Counted from the first letter of the stretch, positions 37,484-46,626 are shown. The stretch: 64,000 bases of DNA from an uncultured Verrucomicrobiales bacterium (GCA_949373085.1 CASICJ010000012.1:1-64000); one strand, 5' to 3'. The notes: generated by a model not told the origin, from the sequence alone. A program made the numbers and translations.

Positions 37484-37758
37484 TTCGTGATTGTGAAGCC
37501 GCGGCAATCTGCCAGTTGGTCAATCTCCGAAATGTGGTGTTCTTTAATCAGGCTGGCGAGTTCGGATTCTTCGACGATCTCGGTAATGAATTCACTTACT
37601 TCTTTCTCGTCTCCCATCACTTTTAGTTCAACCGTTCCGTCTTCTCGGTTTCGAACTGAACCAACGATATCGAATCCAAGAGCGAGTTGTTTGGTGGTGT
37701 AACGGAATCCCACTCCCTGGACTCGGCCGCTGAAACTGATCCGTTTGGTCGAATTCAT
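37480..37758 (-). CDS. acyP: Acylphosphatase
   Basis: 92 residues, the standard length. The catalytic loop GRVQGVGFRYT has the anion-binding Arg, and the catalytic Asn lies in GSVRNREDGTVEL. It hydrolyses acyl phosphates such as carbamoyl phosphate and 1,3-bisphosphoglycerate. ATG 37758 overlaps the upstream gene stop by ATGA, so it is the third gene of a coupled cluster. Its stop overlaps the stop of the metalloprotease gene on the other strand. Confidence 0.95.
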   Translation of the reverse strand: MNSTKRISFSGRVQGVGFRYTTKQLALGFDIVGSVRNREDGTVELKVMGDEKEVSEFITEIVEESELASLIKEHHISEIDQLADCRGFTITN

Positions 37759-39002
37759 TTCTTCGGCGAGTTTGTAAAAGTTAAGATAGTGTCTGACACA
37801 GTCACTTCGGTCTTACGCGATGCTTGCGTTTCGTGAAAGTGCGGGATCATTGAGCGTTCCACCTCTGTTTTAAGGATTTTGGCCGATTTTTCATCGGCCA
37901 ACGCAATCTTCCAAGTGAGGGTGAATTGCTTGTCTTTACGACGGCGTAATTGGTAACGATCACCACGCCACTGCTCTGCCAGCAATCCGGATTCGTCCAT
38001 TCCAGTAAAAGGCTCAAGCCACAATCGCAGACCTAGTTCTCCGATTGTGTTTGCGTGTATGATCTCTGGCCCGGAATTTGGGAAAGAGATCTCAACCGTT
38101 TCACGCTCTTTTTGATTCGGGTGCAAAACTGCCGCGGTTGTGTTGGGGGGAGTAAGGAACATGGCAGCCCATCCTTCACGGGAATCGATAAAGAAATAGC
38201 GAGAGAAATCGGCACCCTCAATGAATGGAAAGTTACAAAACCCTTGAAGTGTAGGCTCAAGGTCGTTGAGGAGTTGCTCCCTTGCGGGTTCCGGGTCATT
38301 CCAATCAGCTTCATTTGCGGCGGGGTTTCGACGGAGAAATCTCGCTTGCTGAGCTGCGGCGGAACCTGTGTGGACAGCTTCCCATGCCTGCCATTCATCG
38401 CGCGAGCCCCATTCTTTTTTCGGGTAGTTTTGGTAAGCTAGAAGTTGGCCAAGAAGGCGAACCAAAACTGAACGATCGGGCACGCTCATGGCATCGAAGT
38501 TTTCCGAAAGGAGAATTCGCTGTTCACTGAGGTCGCAAATCCCTTTGACTCCGCTGCTGTTGACAAAGAGGAGCTGGGTGAAGAGTCGTTGATTCGGAGG
38601 AAGGAGTCCAAGGAGTTCCCAGGCAAGTCCTTCATTTTCCAAGTCAACTTCGCCATGGATGAGGCGGAGGTTTGCGTGGGCGGCGTCCCTGATTTTGGTG
38701 GTGGAGGCTAAGCGAACATTGGGGGCTTTTAGAAAAACCATATCATAGTCTTTCTCGACCCAAGAGATGATGTCGTCGGGGACTGGAAAAGGGCCATTAG
38801 ATAGCATGGAGCGCACCTGAGCGAGCTCGTCTTTAAGAGTGTCGACACGCTGCACCAATTCAGAGTTTTCAGCGCGTAGGGTCGCGGCGCTGTCATTTTC
38901 TAATGGGGGTAGACTCGACTTCTTCCAATAATCTCCATAAAGCCACCCACCTCCGGCTAACCCCAAGATGGTCAGGACTTGAAAAACTCGTTCAGGACTC
39001 AT
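37755..39002 (-). CDS. Membrane-anchored coiled-coil protein of unknown function
   Basis: 415 residues. The N-terminal helix (VFQVLTILGLAGGGWLYG) could be a membrane anchor. A short coiled coil follows at ~38-68 (TLRAENSELVQRVDTLKDEL). The rest is a soluble domain (DDIISWVEKDYDMVFLKA, LLPPNQRLFTQLLFVNSSG, VLVRLLGQLLAYQNYPKKE), mixed alpha/beta with no recognised catalytic motif. It overlaps both neighbours by ATGA: the 39610 gene upstream and the acylphosphatase downstream. No family is recognised; it may be a lineage-specific envelope protein. Confidence 0.65.
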   Translation of the reverse strand: MSPERVFQVLTILGLAGGGWLYGDYWKKSSLPPLENDSAATLRAENSELVQRVDTLKDELAQVRSMLSNGPFPVPDDIISWVEKDYDMVFLKAPNVRLASTTKIRDAAHANLRLIHGEVDLENEGLAWELLGLLPPNQRLFTQLLFVNSSGVKGICDLSEQRILLSENFDAMSVPDRSVLVRLLGQLLAYQNYPKKEWGSRDEWQAWEAVHTGSAAAQQARFLRRNPAANEADWNDPEPAREQLLNDLEPTLQGFCNFPFIEGADFSRYFFIDSREGWAAMFLTPPNTTAAVLHPNQKERETVEISFPNSGPEIIHANTIGELGLRLWLEPFTGMDESGLLAEQWRGDRYQLRRRKDKQFTLTWKIALADEKSAKILKTEVERSMIPHFHETQASRKTEVTVSDTILTFTNSPKK

Positions 39003-39610
39003 TGAGCCTTTTTCTTGTTTTCATCGTCGAAGGGGCTGTCGGGGCGAGTGGAATTATTGGGGTCGAAACCCTCTTCCTCGCCGTAAAGATCGAGTGGCTT
39101 GTTGGTCTTCTTAAAGGTTTCGCGGGCTGTTTTTCCTGCCTTTGGAACAAGTGAAATAGCCTTACTTTGATTTCCTTCAGAGTCATAAAAATAGTAGACT
39201 CGGCGAATGGGCATTTCCTTGCGCTGGCCGTTTTTATCAAGGGTAGGGAAGAAATGCTTTACCCTGGCGTCGAACATTTGCTCGGCTACAAGTTGACCGC
39301 TTTCGTTGTCGTAACCGTACTGCACGCGGTAAATGAGGACGCCTTGGCCATCATGAATTTGCCCATACCTAAGGAACCCCTTGGTGTCTCGGGTGTATGT
39401 GGCCTTCATTTTGACTTCACCATTTTCGTTCTTGGTCGTTTTAACAAGTCGCCGGTCGTCAGGTGAGCGTTCGAAGACGACGTATGATCCATCTTGATCG
39501 TTCTTTTTGATGCGAACGTGCGGCCCCTTGGATTCCCAAAGATCTTCGTCTGAAAAGCCCGACCCTATCACGAATAAGGAGGCTATGATGAAGTAGGTTA
39601 CTTTTTTCAT
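38999..39610 (-). CDS. Secreted protein of unknown function (203 aa)
   Basis: Signal peptide MKKVTYFIIASLFVIGSGFS precedes a beta-rich domain of tyrosine-containing repeats reminiscent of MORN/YD-type strand repeats: VYYFYDSEGNQSKAISL, YGYDNESGQLVAEQ, YTRDTKGFLRYGQI, KTTKNENGEVKMKA. A low-complexity acidic C-terminus follows (DSPFDDENKKKAQ). It is the first gene of a three-gene coupled minus-strand cluster. It is divergent from folP with only 27 nt between the start codons, so the two promoters must overlap. No enzyme function is inferred. Confidence 0.68.
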   Translation of the reverse strand: MKKVTYFIIASLFVIGSGFSDEDLWESKGPHVRIKKNDQDGSYVVFERSPDDRRLVKTTKNENGEVKMKATYTRDTKGFLRYGQIHDGQGVLIYRVQYGYDNESGQLVAEQMFDARVKHFFPTLDKNGQRKEMPIRRVYYFYDSEGNQSKAISLVPKAGKTARETFKKTNKPLDLYGEEEGFDPNNSTRPDSPFDDENKKKAQ

Positions 39611-39637
39611 TGAGATGATAATGGTGTAGGCGAGATT

Positions 39638-40528
39638 ATGCCGAAACCGATGACCGAGTGCAACCCTCTAGAAGATGAGCCAAAAAGCGCCCGGATTTTG
39701 TGGAAGGCTGGCAAATTCAGTTGGAATCTCGATGGCATGGCGCTGGTCATGGCGATACTCAACGTGACCCCAGATTCGTTTTCGGATGGAGGTTTGCACC
39801 TTGATCCGGTTGATACTTTAGCTGCGGCACGCCGTTTCATCGGGGAAGGTGCTGATATTTTGGATGTGGGCGGTGAATCCACCCGCCCGGGTGCTGCTGA
39901 AGTGGGCTCGGATGATGAAATTTCGAGGGTGATTCCAGTGATCAAAAAGTTGGTTTCGATTGGAACGGTGGCGGTTTCTATAGATACCTGTAAGGCGGAA
40001 GTTGCGGCTGCTGGATTGGCGGCGGGGGTGGCGATCGTGAATGATGTGACGGGTCTGCAAGATCCCGCCATGATCGACGTTTGTGCTAGTTCAGATTGTG
40101 GAGTCGTTGTGATGCATATGCAGGGGAATCCGCGCACGATGCAAAAGTCGCCAACTTATGAAGATGTGGTTTCTGAAATAGGAAGCTTTTTTGAGGAGCG
40201 ATTTGAGACGTTGGTATCCGCTGGAATTGAGTCCGAGAGAATCGTGTTTGACCCAGGCATTGGGTTTGGGAAATCCCTTTCGCACAATCTAGAATTGCTA
40301 AATCGTGTGGAGGACTATCGAGTGCATGACCGCCCAATTCTTATGGGGCTCTCGCGTAAATCCTTCATCGGGCAGTTACTTGGTGATTCAGCAATGTCAC
40401 GCCGGGAGTTTTCGACCCAGGCGCTGACTGCACTCACCCGCCAGAGAGGAGCCATGATCCATCGGGTTCATCAAGTGAGGGAAGCTGTGCAAGTTTTGAG
40501 AATGACCGAAGCGGTCTTGGGAAGTTGA
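39638..40528 (+). CDS. folP: Dihydropteroate synthase
   Basis: 296 residues from ATG 39638. The DHPS core is complete: ILNVTPDSFSDGG, LDVGGESTRPGAAEVGSDDE, VSIDTCKAEVAAAGL, IVNDVTGL, VVMHMQGNPRTMQ, RIVFDPGIGFGKSLSHNLEL and PILMGLSRKSFIG. It condenses para-aminobenzoate with hydroxymethyl-dihydropterin pyrophosphate, the sulfonamide-sensitive folate step. The N-terminal 34 residues (before DGMALVMAILN) include WKAGKFSWNL, typical of the family. Start codons of folP and the divergent secreted-protein gene are 27 nt apart. Confidence 0.94.
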   Translation: MPKPMTECNPLEDEPKSARILWKAGKFSWNLDGMALVMAILNVTPDSFSDGGLHLDPVDTLAAARRFIGEGADILDVGGESTRPGAAEVGSDDEISRVIPVIKKLVSIGTVAVSIDTCKAEVAAAGLAAGVAIVNDVTGLQDPAMIDVCASSDCGVVVMHMQGNPRTMQKSPTYEDVVSEIGSFFEERFETLVSAGIESERIVFDPGIGFGKSLSHNLELLNRVEDYRVHDRPILMGLSRKSFIGQLLGDSAMSRREFSTQALTALTRQRGAMIHRVHQVREAVQVLRMTEAVLGS

Positions 40529-40631
40529 CTGGGAATCAGTTCCGAGGATAAAGAGAGATGATCACTTGGAATGATGTTAGTGTTAACTTAATCGATTGGT
40601 AGTGATCCGGTAATAAGGTATCCTCAAATAG

Positions 40632-41024
40632 ATGAGAAAACTATGGATCCTCTTGGTATTTGTCCTTGGTGTAATCTTTACGGGATCTGGGTGTGGATTT
40701 ATAAATGGCTGGAAGTTGGATTATGGACGCGCCAGGGCACATATCGAGGAAAGTAATTTGGCTGAAAGAGGAAAAGAGTTCGTCGGTAAAAAGGTCGTGG
40801 TTCGAGGAGTGGTGAAGCAGATTGATTTTTCGGAAGAGGAAAATCCAAAGATCATTCTTTCTCATGGAACCGAGTGTCAATTTGGTAAAATGAAAGTAAT
40901 GGCAGAAAGGATCAAGGTGGGTGATTCTGTCATGATTTCTGGAATTCTAGTTAAAGGTAAGGATGAAAAGCTTTTTCTTAATCCGGCGATGAACCGCGAC
41001 CCAAAGGCTCCTTTTAAACCATAA
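40632..41024 (+). CDS. Putative lipoprotein with OB-fold-like domain
   Basis: 130 residues. N-terminal signal MRKLWILLVFVLGVIFTG ends in GSGC, a lipobox-like motif (Cys21). The remaining part resembles the small OB-fold 'tRNA_anti-like' exported domain: VGKKVVVRGVVKQIDFSEE, NPKIILSHGTECQFGKM, ERIKVGDSVMISGILV. This fold class binds oligomers or proteins, but the function here is unknown. It sits alone between folP and the multihaem gene. Confidence 0.62.
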   Translation: MRKLWILLVFVLGVIFTGSGCGFINGWKLDYGRARAHIEESNLAERGKEFVGKKVVVRGVVKQIDFSEEENPKIILSHGTECQFGKMKVMAERIKVGDSVMISGILVKGKDEKLFLNPAMNRDPKAPFKP

Positions 41025-41098
41025 ATAATGCCCTTCCTTGGGTAGGTTTTCAATGAAATGGATGATTGCTAAGTAGAGTGCGGGTGGCAGGCTTCGGT

Positions 41099-43336
41099 AT
41101 GCGATTTTTGAGCAAGGCGGTTCTCCTCTCACTCATCAATGGCGGTATTCTTATGGCGGCACCGGTGATTCCGGGGCTTAATGGAAACCATCCGCTTGAT
41201 AAGGCTAAGACAGGGCATCTCTTGATTGAGGAATTAAGGTGTGCGGCCTGTCATGAGGTGCCGGTCGCAACTACTATGAAATCGGCGCCTGACTTAAGTG
41301 AGGCGGGTTCGCGGTTGGATCTTGATTATTTAAAGCGCTATCTTGTAGATCCCCACGCGGTTAATCCTGGCACTACCATGCCAGATGTTTTGGGTGGTTT
41401 GCCATACGCTGAAAAAGCGAAGGTGAGTGAGGCGATCAGTCATTATTTGATGTCATTGACCTCCGAGGAAGCGCAGGTCGAAACGCCGGCCGGAGATGCG
41501 AAGTTAGGGCACGAGATTTTTTACGAAGTCGGGTGTATTTCCTGCCATGTTCCCGAGAGCAAAGATTCCCAAAGGGCAGAATCATTAGCGCATATCGGTG
41601 GGAAATATCAGCAGGGAGCGTTGGCAAAATTCCTTCTCGACCCGCTCAAGGTTCGTCCATCGGGTCGAATGCCGAACATGAACCTTTCTTCTTCTGAAGC
41701 GAGCGCGTTAGAAGCATTTTTGGGAGGTAGTTCAGGGAAGTCAGGGAAGCTGGATGCCGAGCTAGTTACGGCGGGTAAGGAAAATTTCAAAAAGTATAAT
41801 TGTGTGGCTTGTCACACCATGGGGAATGCTGGGGCTGCTAAGGGGCCGAAGTTGCAGAACATCGATTTGAAGAAGGGATGCTTTACCGGGAAGGGTGCAA
41901 ATTATCAGCTGTCTGATGATCAGGCTAAAGTAATCGCTTTAGCCTTGGAGAAGCCGGTGTCTTTTTCGGATGAAGCTCGGGTCGAAATGAAGCTGACCCA
42001 GCTGAACTGTATCGCATGCCATACTCGTGATGACTTTGGTGGAGTGGTAGAAGAAATTGATGAGTTTTTCCATACTACTGAAGAGGCCCTTGGTGATGCC
42101 GCCCGGATCCCACCGCCGCTGACGAAGATCGGTGGTAAGTTAAAGCCCGAGTGGTTGAACAAGGTTCTATATGACGGTCTCTCGGTGCGGCCTTACATGA
42201 AGACGCGGATGCCGCAGTTTGGCCGGAGGGCTTTAGAAGGATTGCCGGAGGTTTTGGCGAAGGTAGATAAATTACCACAGGTGGACTTGCCTCCACCGAA
42301 TCGCCAAGAGCAACCCATGGTTAGGAATGGCGGGCATTTATTGCTGGGAACGGAAGGTCTGAATTGTATTTCCTGCCATAATTACAACGGGAAAGAATCG
42401 CCTGGGATGAAAGGTTACGATTTAATTTTGACTTATCAGCGATTGCAGTCGGGGTGGTTTTACGAGTTCATGAAAAACCCGGCGAAGCATCGTCCTGGAA
42501 TCATTATGCCAAACTACTGGCCGGACGGAAAAGCAGTGCAGACTGAGATCATGGGAGGTGATACCCATGAGCAGTTGAGATCGCTTTGGCATCAATTTTC
42601 GCTCGGAAGATCAGCACGCGATCCGAAAGGTTTACAATCGAAGCCGAACAAGCTTGAGGTCAATGACAAGGTGAGGATTTATCGGGGCCGGAGTCGGGTG
42701 GCAGGGTTTCGCGGACTTGCTGTGGGTTTTCCAGGCGGCTTGAACTATGCCTTTAATTTGGAGAACGGATCCTTGTCCGCAATTTGGAAGGGCGAATATC
42801 TCACGGCGAATTGGCGGTCGCAGGGAGCGGGCGATTTTAATCCCTCGGAGCGACCGATTCAGCTAGCGCAGGATGTCGCTTTTTTACGGCCGAAAGATAG
42901 CGGGCTAAAGTGGCCTTTGAAGCCGGTGATGACGAAGGAGAATCCGGTGAATCCGGATCCTCTTTATCCTAAAAATCTAGGCTACGCTTTTCGGGGTTAT
43001 GCTCTGGGGAAAAATGGGAATCCTACCCTGCGTTATCTGTGTGGAGAGATCGCGATCGAAGATCGCTTTGAAGTGAAGAGCGAAAAGGTCCTAAGTAGGA
43101 GATTCAAGTTTGATGCGAAACAAGAGGATGTGCTTCACTTCCGAGCACTTACTGGGCAGATTGTAGGTGAATCTGACAGAGTTTTTAAGGCAGCTGATTT
43201 GAGGCTGACACTTGGAAGTGGAGTAGAGACAATTTTGCGATCTATCGGTGATGATGGTGAGCAGGAGTTGCTCATGAAAATCCCACTCGGGCCCAAGAAA
43301 AATACTTACTCAATTGATTATGAAATTCTTCGCTAA
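41099..43336 (+). CDS. Secreted multihaem cytochrome c with five CxxCH motifs
   Basis: 745 residues from ATG 41099 (the frame opens at 41066 but the signal sequence MRFLSKAVLLSLINGGILMA starts here). Five haem c motifs are visible: CAACH (48-52), CISCH (146-150), CVACH (235-239), CIACH (304-308) and CISCH (423-427). Several MP motifs could supply axial Met (TTMPDV, GRMPNM, TRMPQF, IIMPNYW). The C-terminal ~260 residues are a beta-rich domain without haem motifs (VRIYRGRSRVAGFRGLAVG). It is probably a periplasmic or outer-membrane electron carrier; its last codons overlap the propeller gene. Confidence 0.85.
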   Translation: MRFLSKAVLLSLINGGILMAAPVIPGLNGNHPLDKAKTGHLLIEELRCAACHEVPVATTMKSAPDLSEAGSRLDLDYLKRYLVDPHAVNPGTTMPDVLGGLPYAEKAKVSEAISHYLMSLTSEEAQVETPAGDAKLGHEIFYEVGCISCHVPESKDSQRAESLAHIGGKYQQGALAKFLLDPLKVRPSGRMPNMNLSSSEASALEAFLGGSSGKSGKLDAELVTAGKENFKKYNCVACHTMGNAGAAKGPKLQNIDLKKGCFTGKGANYQLSDDQAKVIALALEKPVSFSDEARVEMKLTQLNCIACHTRDDFGGVVEEIDEFFHTTEEALGDAARIPPPLTKIGGKLKPEWLNKVLYDGLSVRPYMKTRMPQFGRRALEGLPEVLAKVDKLPQVDLPPPNRQEQPMVRNGGHLLLGTEGLNCISCHNYNGKESPGMKGYDLILTYQRLQSGWFYEFMKNPAKHRPGIIMPNYWPDGKAVQTEIMGGDTHEQLRSLWHQFSLGRSARDPKGLQSKPNKLEVNDKVRIYRGRSRVAGFRGLAVGFPGGLNYAFNLENGSLSAIWKGEYLTANWRSQGAGDFNPSERPIQLAQDVAFLRPKDSGLKWPLKPVMTKENPVNPDPLYPKNLGYAFRGYALGKNGNPTLRYLCGEIAIEDRFEVKSEKVLSRRFKFDAKQEDVLHFRALTGQIVGESDRVFKAADLRLTLGSGVETILRSIGDDGEQELLMKIPLGPKKNTYSIDYEILR

Positions 43337-44798
43337 AGTGACAATAATAATGGCGCTTCTAATGGCGTCGATGACAGCTGAAGAAGTGGGCGATCGCTGG
43401 GGCACAGCAGATCGTGAGCGTGAATTTTATCCGGTGGTGCAAGTTCCGATTCCAAAGGATCTCGTGATTGAGGCGGGTGCCTTTGAGCAATTGCCGGATG
43501 GTCGAATCGCAATTGGAACGCGCCGTGGTGATATCTTCTTTGTTTCGGGAATCGATGATGAGCGGCCGGAGCCGAAGTATGAGATTTTTGCAACTGGGCT
43601 TGACGAGATTTTTGGCCTGTCATGGAAAGATAATGCGCTTTACGTGACACACAGTGCAGAGTTGACGAAGGTTTCGGACACGGACGAAGATGGTAGAGCT
43701 GATCTTTTTGAGGTGATTTCGGATGCTTGGGGTTATGCGAATTATCACGAGTATGCTTTTGGGTCGAAGTTCGATCAGGAGGGGAACCTCTACGTTGCCT
43801 TGGGCTTGTCGGCATCTTATCATTCCCGAGCGCTCTTCCGTGGTTGGGGATTTAAGATTACCCCTGAAGGGAAAAGCATCCCCATCGCAAGTGGGATGCG
43901 GAGCCCGGGCGGGATTGGATTTAATAAAGATGGCGCGGTTTTCTATATCGAGAGTCAGGGGCCATGGAATTCCTCCTGTAGTTTAAAGTTTGTTAAAGAG
44001 GGCGGCTTTATGGGGCACCCGGCAAGTTACAATTGGTACGAATATGCACCAAATTTGAAGGAGCCGGTGAACCCGGAGTCGGGTTCAAGTATTTTGGTTG
44101 AGAAGGAAAAGGTTGCCGAGTTGGTTCCTTACGCGGTGATCTTTCCTTATATTCGTATGGGTCGTTCAATCACCGGATTTGTGCTGGATAAGACGAAGGG
44201 GAAGTTCGGACCATTCAAAGATCAAATCTTTCTTGGAGACTACACTCAGTCTCTCATTATGCGTGCTACCACTGAGCAAGTAAATGGAGTTTGGCAGGGT
44301 GCGTGTTATCCGTTTCGTGAAGAGCTCTCAACTGGGATTTTAAACGTTCAGTTTACGCCAGAGGGGAGGCTTTTGGCTGGAGGAACAAATCGTGGATGGC
44401 CTGTGCGGGGGTTGAAGCCTTTCGCTTTAGAGCGCCTTGAGTGGTCTGGTAAGATGCCTTTTGAGATCAGGGAAGTAACAATCACTCCTAAAGGTTTCAA
44501 GTTGGAATTCACCAAGGAGGTCGAAGCGAATTCAGCGGGTGACCCGACGAATTTTTTGGTGAAGACCTTCACACATAAATACCATCAAGGCTATGGTGGA
44601 CCGGAGATTAATCAGACGGAGCCAGCGGTGAAATCAGTAAAAGTGGCAAATGACGGGATGTCTGTTCTTATTGAATTAGAGGCCCTAAAAAAGGGGCATG
44701 TACACGAATTCGACCTTGGAGCCTTGCGTTCAAGTGACGGAGGTGAATTACTTCACCGTCACGCTTACTATACCGTGAACGAGGTTCCTAAAAAATAG
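43320..44798 (+). CDS. PVC-type sugar dehydrogenase-like propeller protein
   Basis: 492 residues from ATG 43320 (17-nt overlap with the cytochrome gene). An export signal (MKFFAKVTIIMALLMASM) leads to a beta-propeller with sorbosone/glucose dehydrogenase-like motifs: LPDGRIAIGTRRGDIFFV, ALYVTHSAELTKVSDTDEDG, NLYVALGLSASYHSRALF, GMRSPGGIGFNKDGAVFY, FLGDYTQSLIMRA and FTPEGRLLAGGTNRGWPV. A C-terminal beta domain follows. With the multihaem gene it makes an electron-donating dehydrogenase/cytochrome pair; at 1-2056 a related propeller is fused to other domains. The substrate is unknown. Confidence 0.85.
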   Translation: MKFFAKVTIIMALLMASMTAEEVGDRWGTADREREFYPVVQVPIPKDLVIEAGAFEQLPDGRIAIGTRRGDIFFVSGIDDERPEPKYEIFATGLDEIFGLSWKDNALYVTHSAELTKVSDTDEDGRADLFEVISDAWGYANYHEYAFGSKFDQEGNLYVALGLSASYHSRALFRGWGFKITPEGKSIPIASGMRSPGGIGFNKDGAVFYIESQGPWNSSCSLKFVKEGGFMGHPASYNWYEYAPNLKEPVNPESGSSILVEKEKVAELVPYAVIFPYIRMGRSITGFVLDKTKGKFGPFKDQIFLGDYTQSLIMRATTEQVNGVWQGACYPFREELSTGILNVQFTPEGRLLAGGTNRGWPVRGLKPFALERLEWSGKMPFEIREVTITPKGFKLEFTKEVEANSAGDPTNFLVKTFTHKYHQGYGGPEINQTEPAVKSVKVANDGMSVLIELEALKKGHVHEFDLGALRSSDGGELLHRHAYYTVNEVPKK

Positions 44799-44945
44799 GC
44801 GGAAAGACGATGCTGCGGAAATGAAGCTTTTTAAATAAGAAGATCAGGCTTTTAGTGTAAATCGCATTGATGATATCAACTTGGAGGAGTTCCAAATATG
44901 GTGACCATGAGAGTGATACTCGTTTGAGAAAGTTGAAGGAGTGAT

Positions 44946-45293
44946 TCAGGCGATTGGTGGTGGAGAAGTTGCACTACTTTTCCCAAGCTTAACGGCGTTC
45001 CCGTAAGCGAGCATCTCGGACATCCCTTGGGCAACTTGCGAGGTGGTGAAGCGAACATTTACCACGGCGTCTGCGCCCATTGCCTTCGCTTGGGAAATCA
45101 TGCGATCTGTGGCTTGGTTACGGGATTCTTGAAGCATTTCGGTATAGCCAGAGACTTCTCCTCCCACGATTGTTTTGAGCCCGGCCATGATGTCGCGTCC
45201 GACGTGTTTGGCGCGAACGGTACTGCCGCAGACGATACCAAGATGAGAGGAGATTAGATGGCCAGCGATATTTTCCGTAGTCGCGGTTATCAT
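44946..45293 (-). CDS. YbjQ/UPF0145 heavy-metal-binding domain family protein
   Basis: 115 residues. The family pattern is complete: MITATTENIAGHLISSHLGI, VCGSTVRAKHVGRDIMAGLK, GEVSGYTEMLQESRNQA and MGADAVVNVRFTTSQVAQG, ending in a short Pro/Ser tail. Function is not established, and the name 'heavy-metal-binding' comes from the family annotation. It is convergent with the propeller gene (147 nt between stops) and divergent from the aldo/keto reductase gene by 238 nt. Confidence 0.85.
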   Translation of the reverse strand: MITATTENIAGHLISSHLGIVCGSTVRAKHVGRDIMAGLKTIVGGEVSGYTEMLQESRNQATDRMISQAKAMGADAVVNVRFTTSQVAQGMSEMLAYGNAVKLGKSSATSPPPIA

Positions 45294-45531
45294 ATTACTT
45301 GTAAGGTGACAGAAGAATGATTTTGCAGCAATAATTTAACTAATTTTAGGGGAGATTCTTGATCTGTTCAGTCGCCTTTGTGGCGGCAGTCAACCGGATC
45401 GTAGGAATAGGGTGGTCAGCAATGGCCCTAAAGGAGATGCGTAAAATGTTAATCTTGAGAATATGGGCAGAAATTGAAGGTTAAAAGCGAAGTCACTTGC
45501 CTGTTAGAAGGGCTTGAGGAGAATCGTGGGT

Positions 45532-46548
45532 ATGGAAAAAAGGCGACTAGGGAAGAGCGGAATTGTAGTGAGTGAAATTTGCATGGGGACCATGACTTTC
45601 GGAACGCAGGCGGACAAGAGAGAGAGTTTTAGGATTATGGATGAATCTGTTGAATCTGGAATCGACTTTTTTGATACCGCGGAAGTCTATCCCGTGCCAC
45701 CAACAGCGGAGTTGTCTGGGTTAACCGAAGAATGGGTGGGGGAATGGTTGAAGTCGAAGCCTCGTGAGTCGGTGATTTTGGCGACAAAAGTGGCGGGAGC
45801 GGCTCATGGCTGGTTTTGTCCGCCGGTTCGTCATGGGAAAGCGGCCCTTGATCGTGTTCATTTGCGAAAAGCTTTGGAGGGAAGTTTAAATCGTCTGGGG
45901 ACGGACTACGTTGATTTATATCAGATTCACTGGCCAGATCACGGGATGAGAGCGGCCGATACTTTAGAGGTCCTTGATGAATTCGTAAAAGAGGGAAAGG
46001 TGCGAGCGATTGGGCTGAGTAACGATGATTCTTATGGAGTCATGAAGAGCCTGTGGACAAGTGACCTAGAAGGGATGACTCGTATCGATACGATACAGAA
46101 TAATTTTTCACTGAACAATCGTCGAGACGAGTATGAGTTAGCCGAATGTTTACGGCGAGAAAACGTCAGCCTTTTGCCTTACAGCCCGCTAGCGGGTGGA
46201 GTTTTGACGGGGAAATATAACGATGGGGTTCCCGCTGGAGCGCGCTTTTCTGAATACCTAACAACCGGGGGAGCGCGTCAGCGGGCTATGGCGACGCGTT
46301 TTGTAAACGATCGGACAATTGCCTCGACGAAGCGTTTTTGCGAAATCGCAAAGGAGCTTGATCTTGATGTCGCGACGCTTGCAACTGCTTGGAGTAAGCA
46401 GCATGACTTTGTGGCTGCGACGATCGTGGGCGTGAGCGCAGCTGCTCAGATGGAGCCCATTCTCAAAGCGGCGGGTTTGGAATTAGACGAAAAAACGCTT
46501 AACTCTATTGAGCTCGTGTCCAATGAGATCCGATACCCGATGGGGTAG
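45532..46548 (+). CDS. Tas-like aldo/keto reductase
   Basis: 338 residues from ATG 45532, with GAGGAG about 10 nt upstream. The catalytic tetrad is Asp48, Tyr53, Lys86 and His133 (FFDTAEVYPVPP, LATKVAG, YQIHWPD). The YPVPP...GLTEEWVGEWL stretch is the Tas-type signature. It is an NADPH-dependent aldehyde/ketone reductase in a TIM barrel. It is followed after 78 nt by the catabolic operon on the same strand and may belong to it. The gap carries two palindromes that could be LacI-type operators. Confidence 0.87.
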   Translation: MEKRRLGKSGIVVSEICMGTMTFGTQADKRESFRIMDESVESGIDFFDTAEVYPVPPTAELSGLTEEWVGEWLKSKPRESVILATKVAGAAHGWFCPPVRHGKAALDRVHLRKALEGSLNRLGTDYVDLYQIHWPDHGMRAADTLEVLDEFVKEGKVRAIGLSNDDSYGVMKSLWTSDLEGMTRIDTIQNNFSLNNRRDEYELAECLRRENVSLLPYSPLAGGVLTGKYNDGVPAGARFSEYLTTGGARQRAMATRFVNDRTIASTKRFCEIAKELDLDVATLATAWSKQHDFVAATIVGVSAAAQMEPILKAAGLELDEKTLNSIELVSNEIRYPMG

Positions 46549-46572
46549 TTTACGAGGCTTAGGATTAAAGTA

Positions 46573-46585
46573 AATTCGTCGAATT
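46573..46585. promoter_or_regulatory. Candidate LacI-type operator (6-bp inverted repeat)
   Basis: AATTCG-T-CGAATT is a perfect 6-bp inverted repeat with a single central base. It lies 42 nt upstream of the aldolase start, ahead of an operon that contains a LacI-family regulator. LacI operators are palindromes of similar length, so autoregulation is plausible. The assignment rests only on position and symmetry. Confidence 0.3.
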
Positions 46586-46600
46586 AGATCTTGCGGATTT

Positions 46601-46612
46601 GTTGCGTGCAAC
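46601..46612. promoter_or_regulatory. Second candidate operator palindrome upstream of aldolase gene
   Basis: GTTGC-GT-GCAAC is a perfect 5-bp inverted repeat, ending 14 nt before the aldolase ATG at 46627. It is close to the ribosome-binding region, so a repressor here could block either transcription or translation. No promoter hexamers could be assigned with confidence. Confidence 0.3.
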
Positions 46613-46626
46613 TAAAAAACTCCAGT

